64,000 bases of DNA from Mollicutes bacterium Phil14 (GTDB lineage Bacteria > Bacillota_I > Bacilli_A > ML615J-28 > CAG-698): assembly GCA_001940985.1 (NCBI GenBank), contig MSHB01000022.1, positions 99,393-163,392 on the forward strand, in the 5' to 3' direction. The notes below the pieces were generated by a model. The model saw nothing but the letters and a program-made list of their open reading frames with translations, searched no databases and was not told the DNA's origin. A program made the translations under genes and the position numbers. Positions 43,004-51,794 of the stretch are shown piece after piece; position 1 is the first letter of the stretch; each line of letters opens with the position of its first letter.

Positions 43004-44759
43004 TATATATTTTTAATATTTCTTTTTGTTGCTCTTCGCTTAAATTAATTTTCTTAAGTTCTTCAGCAAAATTATAACTACCTAAAATACTTAAAACTTT
43101 TTGTTTTTTAATAGGTCCTATACCTTTTATTTTATCTAGGCTTGAAGCAAAAGTGTTTTTCCCATGCAATTGATGATGAAAACTAATTGCATAGCGATGT
43201 ACTTCATCTTGAATATTTTCTAAAAGCAAAAAGATTTTGCTTTTTTTATCTAAAAAGATTTCTTCATCTTGATACAATAAGTGATCGCTATGATGGTTTG
43301 TATCTTTTACCATACCCAAGAGTGGAATATTTAAATCAAGTTTTTGTAAAGCCTCTTTACTAGCTTCTACTTGACCATGACCTCCATCAATTAAGATTAA
43401 ATCAGGCATAGCTTTGTTTTCATCTTTTAATCTAGAATACCTACGAGTAATCACTTCATACATTGTTTTAACATCATCGCTTCCACTTACAGTTTTCACT
43501 TTAAATTTGCGATAACCTTTAGGATTTTTTACTCCATCAACATAACTTACCATTGCACTAACACTACTTGTTCCTTGAATATTAGAATTATCAAATGCCT
43601 CTATTGTATGTATTGAAGCTATATTCAAAATCTTTTCTAATTCTTTTATTGCACCTAGTGTTCTTTCATATTTATTATTCTCTCTTTTTAAAAGAACATC
43701 TACTTTTTCTTTAGCATTTTCTGTTACCAAATTAACCAGTTCTTTTTTCTTTCCTTTTTTTGGAAAATATATTTTATTTTTTATTCTTTCATCAACAAAA
43801 GAAACATCTACATCTGGCAAAAGTATTTCCTTAGGTAAGGGGTTATTATATACAAAATAAAATTGTCCTAAAAAATCAACAAACATTTCGCTAGCATCTT
43901 CCATAACCTCAAATAAGAAACCATTACGCTCTACCATTTTATTAGAGCGAATATGGAAAACTTGAATGCTAATATAACCATCCTTTTCAACATATCCAAA
44001 AATATCAGTATCTAACATTTCAACTTCCATTTTTTGTTTTTCTGAAATTATTTCTAGACTCTTTATTATATTAAGATATTCTTTAGCTTTTTCAAATTCT
44101 AATTTATCGCTAGCCTCATACATCAAGGACTTTAATCTTTTTATCTCATCAGTAACATTACCTTTTAGAAAATGATTAATCTTATTAGTTATTGCTTCAT
44201 ATTCTTCTTCTTTAATATCATTTATACAAGGTGCAAGGCATTGTCCTAAATGGTAATACAAGCATTCTTTCTTTGGTATTTTATAACATTTTCTCAAAGG
44301 ATAGATTTTATTTAACAACTCCACAACTTCTTTTGCGGCTAAAGCATTAGGATATGGACCATAATATTTTGCTTTTTTGTTTAAATCTCTAGTATAATAA
44401 ATTCGAGGGTTTTTCTCATTTGATATGCAAATATATGGATATCTCTTATCATCCATTAACATTATATTATACTTAGGATGATGTTTCTTTATAAGATTCA
44501 TTTCTAAAATAAAAGCTTCAGTTTCACTACCTGTAATAATATATTCAAAGTCATTAACCATACTAACCATTTTTGTAGTTTTAGCATCATGACTTCCAAC
44601 AAAATAGCTCTTAACACGATTAGCTAATATCTTAGCTTTACCAACATATATTATTTTCCCATTTGCATTTTTCATTAGATAGCAACCAGGCTTTTTTGGC
44701 AATTCTTTTAATTTCTCTTTAATCTTATTTTTGATATCAACACTATTCAAACAAGACAC
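42993..44759 (-). CDS. uvrC: UvrABC system protein C
   Basis: Makes the two incisions in nucleotide-excision repair. Order: GIY-YIG nuclease (KPGCYLMKNANGKIIYVGKA), the Cys cluster CYKIPKKECLYYHLGQC, a UVR motif, the RNase H-like domain with EAFDNSNIQGTSSV and IDGGHGQ, and C-terminal helix-hairpin-helix (IKGIGPIKKQKVLS). At 588 residues it is full length. It lies after rbfA, separated by a terminator. Confidence 0.96.
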   Translation of the reverse strand: MSCLNSVDIKNKIKEKLKELPKKPGCYLMKNANGKIIYVGKAKILANRVKSYFVGSHDAKTTKMVSMVNDFEYIITGSETEAFILEMNLIKKHHPKYNIMLMDDKRYPYICISNEKNPRIYYTRDLNKKAKYYGPYPNALAAKEVVELLNKIYPLRKCYKIPKKECLYYHLGQCLAPCINDIKEEEYEAITNKINHFLKGNVTDEIKRLKSLMYEASDKLEFEKAKEYLNIIKSLEIISEKQKMEVEMLDTDIFGYVEKDGYISIQVFHIRSNKMVERNGFLFEVMEDASEMFVDFLGQFYFVYNNPLPKEILLPDVDVSFVDERIKNKIYFPKKGKKKELVNLVTENAKEKVDVLLKRENNKYERTLGAIKELEKILNIASIHTIEAFDNSNIQGTSSVSAMVSYVDGVKNPKGYRKFKVKTVSGSDDVKTMYEVITRRYSRLKDENKAMPDLILIDGGHGQVEASKEALQKLDLNIPLLGMVKDTNHHSDHLLYQDEEIFLDKKSKIFLLLENIQDEVHRYAISFHHQLHGKNTFASSLDKIKGIGPIKKQKVLSILGSYNFAEELKKINLSEEQQKEILKIYNPS

Positions 44760-44766
44760 CTCTTCT

Positions 44767-44794
44767 TAAAAAAAGCCATATAAATATGGCTTTT
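44767..44794 (-). terminator. Terminator of the rimP-rbfA operon
   Basis: AAAAGCCATA, loop, TATGGCTTTTTTT on the minus strand, immediately after the rbfA stop. Confidence 0.85.
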
Positions 44795-45131
44795 ATAAAT
44801 TCAAATTTTTCAATATATTTTCAATTTTATCTCCATATTCTAAAGATTCATCATATTTAAATCTTAAATCAGGTATTTTTTTTACTTGTAGCACTTTTCC
44901 TAAATGACCTCTAATCATTCCTTTGGCTTCTTCTAGATTAGTGCTTGTTGCAAGTTTTTGCTCTTCATTACCAAAAACTGTAAAATACACAGTTGCAATT
45001 GATAAATCATTAGTCAATCTTACATTAGTGATTGTAACATATTTTAATCTTTCATCCTTTGCTTCTAAAAGCAAGAATGATCCGATTTCACGAATTATAA
45101 TTTTTTCCAAACGTTCTTGCTTAAAACTCAT
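44793..45131 (-). CDS. rbfA: Ribosome-binding factor A
   Basis: A 112-residue KH-fold 30S maturation factor with the family segments RLEKIIIREIGSFLLLEAKD, VRLTNDLSIATVYF and KIPDLRFKYDESLEYG. It is the last gene of the nusA-infB operon, 8 bases after infB. Confidence 0.95.
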   Translation of the reverse strand: MSFKQERLEKIIIREIGSFLLLEAKDERLKYVTITNVRLTNDLSIATVYFTVFGNEEQKLATSTNLEEAKGMIRGHLGKVLQVKKIPDLRFKYDESLEYGDKIENILKNLNL

Positions 45132-45139
45132 ATTATTAC

Positions 45140-47392
45140 CTACTTAACTTTTTCCATAATATAGGCTTCAATGCGATCTCCTTCTTTGATATCATTATAG
45201 TTTTCAATTGTTAAACCGCATTCATAACCATTTTTAACTTCTTTAACATCATCTTTAAATCTCTTAAGTGAAGATAGTTTTCCTTCATAAATTACTATGC
45301 TATCACGAATAAGACGAATATCTGAATTTCTAGTAATCATACCACTAGTGATATAGCAACCAGCAATTGTTCCGACTTTACTAGCTTTAAATATACTTCT
45401 TACTTCTGCTTCACCAATTACTTTTTCTTCAAATACTGGGTCTAACATACCTTTCATAGCAGCTTCAATATCTTCTAGTAATTTATATATTATGTTATAT
45501 AAACGAATTTCTACAGACTTCTCTTTAGCAGATTGCATGATTGAAGCATTAGGGCGAATATTAAAACCAATAATAATTGATTTTGAAGCTATTGCTAAAG
45601 TTATATCAGTTTCTGTAACTGTTCCAACACTAGCTCTAACAACATTAATTTTTACACCTTCAACATTAACTTTTTCTAAAGAACCTTTTAAAGCTTCAAC
45701 TGAACCTTGAACATCAGCTTTAATTATTAAATTTAATTCTTTTTGTGAATCATCTAAAGCATCAAACAAGCTTGCAAGCGATACTTGCTTATTACTATTT
45801 TTCTCTAAATTGAAAGCTCTCATACTTCTTTCTTCACTAATCAATCTAGCAGTTTTTTCATCGTCAAATACCATGAATCTATCTCCAGCTTGAGGTACAT
45901 CTACTAATCCTGTAACCTCAACAGCTTTTGATGGACCAGCACTTTTCAAATTTGCTTTAGTTTCATCTTGCATTGCTCTTATTTTACCATAAGTATTACC
46001 AACAACTACAGGATCTCCAACTTTAATAGTTCCATTTTTAACAAGTAAAGTAGCAACAGGTCCACGTCCTTTATCAAGTTTAGCTTCTATTACCATACCC
46101 ATACCTAAACGATTAGGATTAGCACGATAATTTTCCATTTCAGCAGTTAAAACTATCATTTCTAGTAAATCATCAACGCCTTTACCAGTAAGAGCTGAAA
46201 TTGGAACAAAGATTGTATTTCCTCCCCATTCTTCAGCAATCAAATTATATTGTGATAATTCTTGTTTGATTTTATCAACATTTGCACCTGGTTTATCCAT
46301 TTTGTTAACAGCAACTATAATTGGCACTTTGGCAGCTTGAGCATGATCTATAGCCTCTCTAGTTTGTGGCATTACACCATCATCAGCAGCAACCACTAAA
46401 ACAACTATATCCGTAATCTCTGCTCCTCTTGCTCTCATTTCTGTAAATGCTGCATGTCCTGGAGTGTCAATAAATGTGATATATTTATCTTTTTTCTTTA
46501 CTTGATAAGCACCAATGTGCTGAGTGATTCCACCAGCTTCACTTTGAGTAACTTTAGAATTTCTAATTGTATCTAGTAAAGTTGTTTTACCATGGTCAAC
46601 ATGTCCCATAATTGTTACAATTGGAGGTCGATCAACTAATTCACTTTCATCATCTTCAATAACTAAATCTTCAAATTTTGTTATATCTTCAGAAACTTTA
46701 TCTTTTAAAGTATATCCAAATTCATCTGCTAAAATTTCAATAATATCTCTATCTAGAACTTCTGTTGCAGATATCATATAACCCATTTCAACTAGTTTTC
46801 TAACTATATCCCCATAGTTTTTTCCTAAGCCTTCAGCAATTTGAGCAGGGCTCATTCCTGGAACATAATACAAAACATTGTTTTGTTCTTTCTTCTTATC
46901 GCCAACATTTGCTTGACGATTTTCTTTTTTATTATTTTTTTTCTTTTTTACATTTTTAATTCTTGTATACTCTTTTTCTTTAGTTACATAATCATTATAA
47001 GAATCATCGTATACTCTAGTTAATTCAACCTCAACTTCAGTCTTTTTATTTTCTTCTTTTTTAGGTTCTTTATTAACTTTATTTTCTACCTTTTTTGGCG
47101 CATCATTTTTCTTACTTTCTTCTTTTTTAGGACTATTATTTTCAAAAGTCTTTTCTTTTGGTTTTTCTACTTGTTGAGGTTTTTCTTTAATCAATTCTTT
47201 CTTTGTTTCCTTAACTTCAACTTTTTTTGCTTTAATTGGTTTGATTTCAACCTTATATAATTTGCTTAATTTCTTAATTACATCAGCAGGAATTTCTGTA
47301 TCAATATTTGCATCAATACCAACATTTTGTAATTTCTTTAAAAGTTCTGCTTCTGAAACTTTCAACACTTCTAATATTTCTTTAACTTTCAT
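45140..47392 (-). CDS. infB: Translation initiation factor IF-2
   Basis: Places initiator tRNA on the 30S subunit using GTP. The N-terminal IF2N domain ([20 protein letters not shown]) is followed by a long Lys/Glu-rich linker, a second IF2N, then the G-domain with [20 protein letters not shown] and NKMDKPG, and C-terminal domains. It is 750 residues from the ATG at 47392 (MKVKEIL), preferred over the upstream start by family comparison. Confidence 0.97.
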   Translation of the reverse strand: MKVKEILEVLKVSEAELLKKLQNVGIDANIDTEIPADVIKKLSKLYKVEIKPIKAKKVEVKETKKELIKEKPQQVEKPKEKTFENNSPKKEESKKNDAPKKVENKVNKEPKKEENKKTEVEVELTRVYDDSYNDYVTKEKEYTRIKNVKKKKNNKKENRQANVGDKKKEQNNVLYYVPGMSPAQIAEGLGKNYGDIVRKLVEMGYMISATEVLDRDIIEILADEFGYTLKDKVSEDITKFEDLVIEDDESELVDRPPIVTIMGHVDHGKTTLLDTIRNSKVTQSEAGGITQHIGAYQVKKKDKYITFIDTPGHAAFTEMRARGAEITDIVVLVVAADDGVMPQTREAIDHAQAAKVPIIVAVNKMDKPGANVDKIKQELSQYNLIAEEWGGNTIFVPISALTGKGVDDLLEMIVLTAEMENYRANPNRLGMGMVIEAKLDKGRGPVATLLVKNGTIKVGDPVVVGNTYGKIRAMQDETKANLKSAGPSKAVEVTGLVDVPQAGDRFMVFDDEKTARLISEERSMRAFNLEKNSNKQVSLASLFDALDDSQKELNLIIKADVQGSVEALKGSLEKVNVEGVKINVVRASVGTVTETDITLAIASKSIIIGFNIRPNASIMQSAKEKSVEIRLYNIIYKLLEDIEAAMKGMLDPVFEEKVIGEAEVRSIFKASKVGTIAGCYITSGMITRNSDIRLIRDSIVIYEGKLSSLKRFKDDVKEVKNGYECGLTIENYNDIKEGDRIEAYIMEKVK

Positions 47393-47403
47393 AAAAATAC
47401 ACC

Positions 47404-47709
47404 TCACTTCAAAATTTTAACTAAGGCTTCATAAAAACCTTGATCTGTAAGCGCCAAAATTTTAACTAATGGTCTACCAATTGCTCTAGACAACTCATCA
47501 GTAGAAAAATCTCTATTAATCATAGTGTTATAAAAGAAACACTTTTTATCTATTCTATCAATTGTTTTAAGCGACGCATCATTAGCCACAAAAACTATTT
47601 TGCATTTCCCACTTTTCAAAGCAAAAATAACATTTTCTTCACCATTGATAACTTTTTTTGCTTTGTATGCAAGTCCTAGCAAATTTAACACTTTAGTATT
47701 ATCAGTCAA
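47404..47709 (-). CDS. ylxQ: L7Ae-family protein YlxQ
   Basis: A ~101-residue L7Ae/L30e-fold RNA-binding protein ([19 protein letters not shown]...[12 protein letters not shown]). Neither possible start is ATG: the tracked GTG at 47718 overlaps the ribosome site AGGTG, so the TTG at 47709 with 6-base spacing is favoured. It overlaps ylxR and precedes infB, the conserved order. The Bacillus homologue binds K-turn RNA. Confidence 0.88.
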   Translation of the reverse strand: MTDNTKVLNLLGLAYKAKKVINGEENVIFALKSGKCKIVFVANDASLKTIDRIDKKCFFYNTMINRDFSTDELSRAIGRPLVKILALTDQGFYEALVKILK

Positions 47710-47977
47710 TACTATCACCTAACATTTTTAATAATCTTTCATAAATTTCATCAGGTACAGCAACTTCCAAATGCTTATCTAAAATTTTTTTCTTCTTAGC
47801 AATTTCTATTGCTTTTTTAGTTTTGCTTAAATAAGCACCACGACCATTCATTTTTCCCACTTCATCGATTTCAACACTACCTAAAGGAGTTCTGACAATT
47901 CTAAACATCTCTTTTTTAGGATATTGTTCGTTTGTGGCAACGCACTTCCTTAGAGGGATTTTCTTAGGTTTATTCAT
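47702..47977 (-). CDS. ylxR: YlxR-family RNA-binding protein
   Basis: A 91-residue protein with the family signature (PLRKCVATNEQYPKKEMFRIVRTP... then GRGAYLSK). YlxR is a nucleoid- or RNase P-associated regulator in some species. It lies between nusA and ylxQ, as in most Firmicutes. Confidence 0.93.
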   Translation of the reverse strand: MNKPKKIPLRKCVATNEQYPKKEMFRIVRTPLGSVEIDEVGKMNGRGAYLSKTKKAIEIAKKKKILDKHLEVAVPDEIYERLLKMLGDSID

Positions 47978-47989
47978 CCTAAATACCTC

Positions 47990-49069
47990 CTATTTTTGAA
48001 TTACATTATAAGTAAACTTAATACCTTCTTTTGTTGCATCAGAAAGTTTTTTAATATCAATTTTCCAATCAACTGCATAAGCAGCAAGACGAGCATTTTG
48101 TCCACTTCTACCTATAGCAAGAGAATATTGATCATCTCTTACAATTACTAAAGCTTTCTTAGTTTTCAAATCTGGTATAACACTTAAAGTTTTAGCAGGT
48201 AGTAATGCTTCAGCTATTAATTCAACCGGATTATCTTTCCATGTGAAGATATCAATTTTTTCATTGTTTAAAGCTTCATTAATACTCTTAATTCTTAAAC
48301 CACCTTGGCCAACGCAAGCACCTTTAGGATCAAGATTAGGTTTAAGTGCTAAAACACCAATCTTTGTTCTACTACCAGGGTCACGAGATATACCCATTAT
48401 TTCAATTGAACCATCAGCAATTTCAGGAATAGTTATTTCAAACAATCTCTTAACTATCTCTTTACTAGTTCTTGATAAGAATACTTTTGGACCTTTAGTA
48501 GATTTATCAACTCTTGAAATATATACTTTTTTCTCAGTACCAGGAATAAATTCTTCATTAGGTAATCCTTCAGCAAGTGGCATATTTGCTTCGCAGTTTT
48601 TCCCAATATCAAAAGTAACAAAAGCATCATTTACTACTATTACTCTAGCATTGATTATTTCACCAACTTTGTTAGAGAAGAATTCATAAGCTTCCTCTCT
48701 TTCTAATTCTTTAAGACCGCTTAATAAAGCTTGTTTGAATTTACTTGCACTCTTTCTACCAAACTTTTCAAGTTTAACTTCTGTTTTTATTTCTTGACCA
48801 ACTTTAATTTTTGGTTTAATAAGTTGTGCTTCTTCTAATAATATTTCACCTTTATTTCCTTCAGTTAATTCACTTACTACATAACGATGATCAACTACTT
48901 TGATTTTCTTTTTATCAAAGTCTACTTCCATTTTTATTTCGCCTTTATATTCTGTATCACGGCAAGCTACGGCAAGAGCAGTTTCAACTTTTTCTAAAAC
49001 AGCATTTATATCCAAACCTCTTTCAAATGCAATACTTTCTAATGATTCAAAAAAATTCTTACTAGTCAT
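47990..49069 (-). CDS. nusA: Transcription termination/antitermination factor NusA
   Basis: A 359-residue protein: N-terminal RNA polymerase-binding domain, S1 domain, and two KH domains with GACVGQGGLRIKSI and AIGRSGQNARLAAY. It lacks the C-terminal acidic repeats of enteric NusA, as in Firmicutes. The site is AGGAGGAAAAT. Confidence 0.97.
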   Translation of the reverse strand: MTSKNFFESLESIAFERGLDINAVLEKVETALAVACRDTEYKGEIKMEVDFDKKKIKVVDHRYVVSELTEGNKGEILLEEAQLIKPKIKVGQEIKTEVKLEKFGRKSASKFKQALLSGLKELEREEAYEFFSNKVGEIINARVIVVNDAFVTFDIGKNCEANMPLAEGLPNEEFIPGTEKKVYISRVDKSTKGPKVFLSRTSKEIVKRLFEITIPEIADGSIEIMGISRDPGSRTKIGVLALKPNLDPKGACVGQGGLRIKSINEALNNEKIDIFTWKDNPVELIAEALLPAKTLSVIPDLKTKKALVIVRDDQYSLAIGRSGQNARLAAYAVDWKIDIKKLSDATKEGIKFTYNVIQK

Positions 49070-49078
49070 ATTTTCCTC

Positions 49079-49552
49079 CTAAAACTTAACTGCCATTCGC
49101 ACTTTACTAGTTATTTTTTTATCTATTGTTATTTTCTTATGACGACCTTTAATTAAACAATCTAAAACAAAAGTGTTTCCATCGTAGCTTTCTAAGTCAC
49201 CATATATTTCTTTCATATTTTCTACTTTTTCATATGTCTTAATACAAATATACTCACCAATAGCATTAATTATATCTTCTTCTTTTTTTAATTCTCTTTC
49301 TAATCCTGCACTAGACACTTCTAAAAAATATTCTTCATCTATAAAATCTTCTCTATCCAAAGCATCACTGATTTTTTCATTTAAAGCAGTAGCTTCATCA
49401 ATCGTTAATCCACCTTTAGAATCTGCAATTATTCTTAAAATTCTACTCCCATTTTCCTTAACAAAAGAAACTTCTAAAATCTCTAGATTTAATTCTTCTG
49501 CACACTTTTTAGCTAATTTTTCACTTCTAATTTCAATTTCATTCATAAGCAT
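49079..49552 (-). CDS. rimP: Ribosome maturation factor RimP
   Basis: A 157-residue 30S maturation factor (EIRSEKLAKKCAEELNLEILEVSFVKENGS..., then DRED... and FLEVSSAGLERELKKEEDI). It heads the nusA operon. Two ATGs, 49552 and 49546, are possible. No Shine-Dalgarno is visible at the usual distance; instead a perfect hairpin with AGGAG in its 5' arm ends 6 bases before the ATG. Confidence 0.93.
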   Translation of the reverse strand: MLMNEIEIRSEKLAKKCAEELNLEILEVSFVKENGSRILRIIADSKGGLTIDEATALNEKISDALDREDFIDEEYFLEVSSAGLERELKKEEDIINAIGEYICIKTYEKVENMKEIYGDLESYDGNTFVLDCLIKGRHKKITIDKKITSKVRMAVKF

Positions 49553-49558
49553 TTTTAA

Positions 49559-49581
49559 AGGAGTGAGATTAACTCACTCCT
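49559..49581 (-). promoter_or_regulatory. Leader hairpin before rimP
   Basis: AGGAGTGAG, TTAAT, CTCACTCCT: a perfect 9-bp stem between the promoter and the rimP start, holding the only AGGAG of the leader. It lacks a T-run adequate for a terminator on the minus strand. Confidence 0.6.
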
Positions 49582-49601
49582 AGTTTTCACTTTCTACCTA
49601 C

Positions 49602-49630
49602 ATTATACTATAATTACAATATAATGTCAA
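49602..49630 (-). promoter_or_regulatory. rimP-nusA-infB operon promoter
   Basis: Minus-strand TTGACA (49630-49625), 17-base spacer, TATAAT (49607-49602): full consensus. Confidence 0.85.
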
Positions 49631-49647
49631 TTGTTTTCATGCTTTGT

Positions 49648-49980
49648 TATAAAAATAGCAAACTAAAAAGAGTTTTGCTATCCGCCTTTAGATTTCTCTA
49701 AAGAAATTTTTGTCTAATGACTGCTAATTTATAGCAAGTAGACCACTTTATTAAATATAAAGTTTTTAATTAACATTTGCCAACCACTAGTACATAAAAA
49801 GCAAATTTCTTTAACTATATAGGGGGGATGATGTATAGTAAACTAAACCACTTTATATATATTAGTCAAAAACTGTTAACTTTTTGTAAAATAAACTAGC
49901 ACACCTAACTCATCATTTACATAAAGTTCTTAATTGTTTTTAATTCTTTTTCACCTTGAACTTAACCATCTCCTTAGCCT
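49648..49980 (-). ncRNA. Unassigned structured RNA (~330 nt) with a C-rich loop
   Basis: A free-standing transcription unit without a credible coding frame. Its own consensus promoter lies at 49987-50015 and its own terminator (AGCAAAACT...AGTTTGCT plus T-run) at 49650-49681. Between them are several hairpins, including ACTATA-loop-TATAGT whose loop carries CATCATCCCCCC (49814-49839), ACTTTAT-ATTTA-ATAAAGT, TGCTA-loop-TAGCA, and CTTTAGA-GAAA-TCTAAAG with a GNRA loop. I compared it from memory with tmRNA, RNase P, SRP and 6S RNA; none fits. The C-rich loop resembles Shine-Dalgarno-binding small RNAs of Firmicutes. A 9-codon frame near its 5' end is probably chance. Confidence 0.65.
49650..49681 (-). 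terminator. Terminator of the unassigned RNA
   Basis: ATAGCAAAACT, loop, AGTTTGCTATTTTT on the minus strand. Confidence 0.85.
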
Positions 49981-49986
49981 AACATA

Positions 49987-50015
49987 ATTTTACAATATTT
50001 TTTTATATTTGTCAA
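49987..50015 (-). promoter_or_regulatory. Promoter of the unassigned RNA
   Basis: Minus-strand TTGACA (50015-50010), 17-base spacer, TAAAAT (49992-49987). It faces away from the nearest upstream gene's end and has no coding sequence behind it. Confidence 0.75.
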
Positions 50016-50054
50016 CAAAAAAGATACCAAAAGAGTTCTTTTCTATATCAAAAT

Positions 50055-50795
50055 CTAATGTTTAGAATAAAAGTAATGCATTATTATTGCTCCACTAATA
50101 GCAACATTTAATGATTCTAATTCTTGATTCATTTCGATAAAAATATTTTCATCAGTAATACTTAAGATATCTTTTTTTACTCCATTTCCTTCATTTCCTA
50201 ATATTAAGCCATATGAAGACATCTTTTCATAACTTGTTAAATTTTTACCATTTTTAAGTGATGTTCCAAAAACTTTAATATTATGTTTTTTTAATAAAGA
50301 AATCATCTCTTTAATATCTTTTTGTACTGTCTTTACTTTAAACAAAGCTCCCTGACTAGAACGTATTAATTTATCATTATATAAATCTACTGAATCATTA
50401 GATAAAACTACTAAATCAATTCCAAATCCTAAAGCTGATCTTATTAAAGTTCCAATATTACCAGGATCTTGTAAACCATCAAGTAAAAGCACTTTATTAA
50501 AGTTTTCATTTTCATTATAAGAAAGATATTTACAAACTCCTATTATCATTTGTGGAGTTTCTGAAAATGATAATTTCTTAATAATTTCTTTAGTTACTAA
50601 AATATTACTTACACCTTCAACAATATCTTTTTCGTCAACAATCAAAACTTCAACTAAATTATCTTTAGCTTCTTCAACCAAATGATAACCTTCTACTAAA
50701 AATTTCTTTTCAGCATCACGATATTTTTTTAACTTTAACTTTGAAAGTTCTTTTATGTAGTTGTTATTTAAAGAATCAATTTTTTTTAACAACAT
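50055..50795 (-). CDS. SpoU/TrmH-family RNA 2'-O-methyltransferase
   Basis: A 246-residue knot-fold methyltransferase with an N-terminal substrate-binding domain and SPOUT motifs DGLQDPGNIGTLIRSALGFG, LGNEGNGV and LNVAISGAIIMHYF. It methylates a ribose in 23S rRNA or tRNA (RlmB/TsnR-like); the target is not determinable. It is 9 bases after a membrane-protein gene on the same strand. Confidence 0.9.
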   Translation of the reverse strand: MLLKKIDSLNNNYIKELSKLKLKKYRDAEKKFLVEGYHLVEEAKDNLVEVLIVDEKDIVEGVSNILVTKEIIKKLSFSETPQMIIGVCKYLSYNENENFNKVLLLDGLQDPGNIGTLIRSALGFGIDLVVLSNDSVDLYNDKLIRSSQGALFKVKTVQKDIKEMISLLKKHNIKVFGTSLKNGKNLTSYEKMSSYGLILGNEGNGVKKDILSITDENIFIEMNQELESLNVAISGAIIMHYFYSKH

Positions 50796-50804
50796 TTCTT
50801 TCTC

Positions 50805-51383
50805 CTAGAAAAATGAATCAATTACAAAAAGTATAGATATTAATGACGCAATAAAATGAACACTAATAATAACTATCATTGACCAAAAATTAGTTTTGTT
50901 TTTCTTTATAAAACGATAGAAAACTAAATCCACTATAAAGTATAAAACAAAATATAATAAATAAATAACAAAAACAATTATCTTTTGTAAAGCGGCATTG
51001 CTTACTGCCTTAGCAATAGATGTAAGAAGAGGTTTAAGCAAAGTTAGATAATATGCACTAACTAATGGTCCTAAAGGATAAACAAGTATTATGAATGCTA
51101 AAACTCCCCACGCAATATACCAAATATTTAATCTTTCCCAAATGGTATTACTTGCTTCTTTTTTAGAAACATTTTTTAATTCCTTACGCAAAGATTTAAT
51201 TTCAGTTTTTAATTCTATCATCTTATTATACTGTTCTTCAGTCATTTCTTCAACGGGAATATCTTCATAACGCTCAAGTTCAACATCTGCTTCTTGTAAG
51301 CGAAATCTCATTTTTTCTTCATCAGTCAATTCAAGTTTTTCTTCTATAACATCTTGATTTTCTAATTCTTTTTCATCTACCAT
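50805..51383 (-). CDS. Membrane protein with acidic coiled coil, unknown function
   Basis: A 192-residue protein. Residues 1-75 are acidic and helical with coiled-coil character (ELERYEDIPVEEMTEEQYNKMIELKTEIKSLRKELKN); the remainder holds three hydrophobic helices (WYIAWGVLAFIILVYPLGPL, KIIVFVIYLLYFVLYFIV, WSMIVIISVHFIASLISILFV). It has no signal peptide and no recognised domain. It is cotranscribed with the SpoU methyltransferase gene. Confidence 0.7.
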   Translation of the reverse strand: MVDEKELENQDVIEEKLELTDEEKMRFRLQEADVELERYEDIPVEEMTEEQYNKMIELKTEIKSLRKELKNVSKKEASNTIWERLNIWYIAWGVLAFIILVYPLGPLVSAYYLTLLKPLLTSIAKAVSNAALQKIIVFVIYLLYFVLYFIVDLVFYRFIKKNKTNFWSMIVIISVHFIASLISILFVIDSFF

Positions 51384-51458
51384 AAGTTTTCTCCTATTAT
51401 TTTGTATAATTATAATATCATAAAATTAATATTTTTTCTACCTTTTTTTAATATTTAA

Positions 51459-51483
51459 AAAATGCTCCTTAAAGAAGCATTTT
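51459..51483 (-). terminator. SASP terminator
   Basis: AAAATGCTTC...GAGCATTTTTT with T-run, between the SASP stop and the membrane-protein gene. Confidence 0.8.
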
Positions 51484-51500
51484 TTATTTTTCAAATTTAA

Positions 51501-51716
51501 TTATCTATTAGTAGTTGAACCTAAACTAGATTGAGCTTGTTTTACTAAACGACGAGTAATTTCTCCACCTACTGAACCGTTTTGACGTGCAGTTGCGTCT
51601 GGACCTAAATTAACACCGAATTCATTAGCGATTTCGTATTTCATTTGTTCGATTGCGTTTTTTGAACCAGGAACCACTAATTTGTTTTTACTTGTGTTGT
51701 AAGATGAACCGTTCAT
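51501..51716 (-). CDS. Small acid-soluble spore protein, alpha/beta type
   Basis: A 71-residue protein with both SASP signatures: [16 protein letters not shown], the germination protease (Gpr) cleavage context, and [16 protein letters not shown], the DNA-binding part. These proteins coat and protect spore DNA in the forespore. The ATG at 51716 follows GGAGGTGAAAATA; the tracked GTG lies in that site. A forespore sigma-G-type promoter could not be confirmed. It is direct evidence for a sporulating host. Confidence 0.97.
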   Translation of the reverse strand: MNGSSYNTSKNKLVVPGSKNAIEQMKYEIANEFGVNLGPDATARQNGSVGGEITRRLVKQAQSSLGSTTNR

Positions 51717-51794
51717 TATTTTCACCTCCTGTCAACATTATTATTGTCTTTTATTTCAAAAATAAACAATAATTTGACAGGTAAGTTTTACCAA

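Noticed and set aside
49938-49965. Nine-codon frame (MVKFKVKKN) near the 5' end of the orphan RNA
   Set aside because: AAGGAG directly touches the ATG with no spacing, and such short frames are expected by chance.
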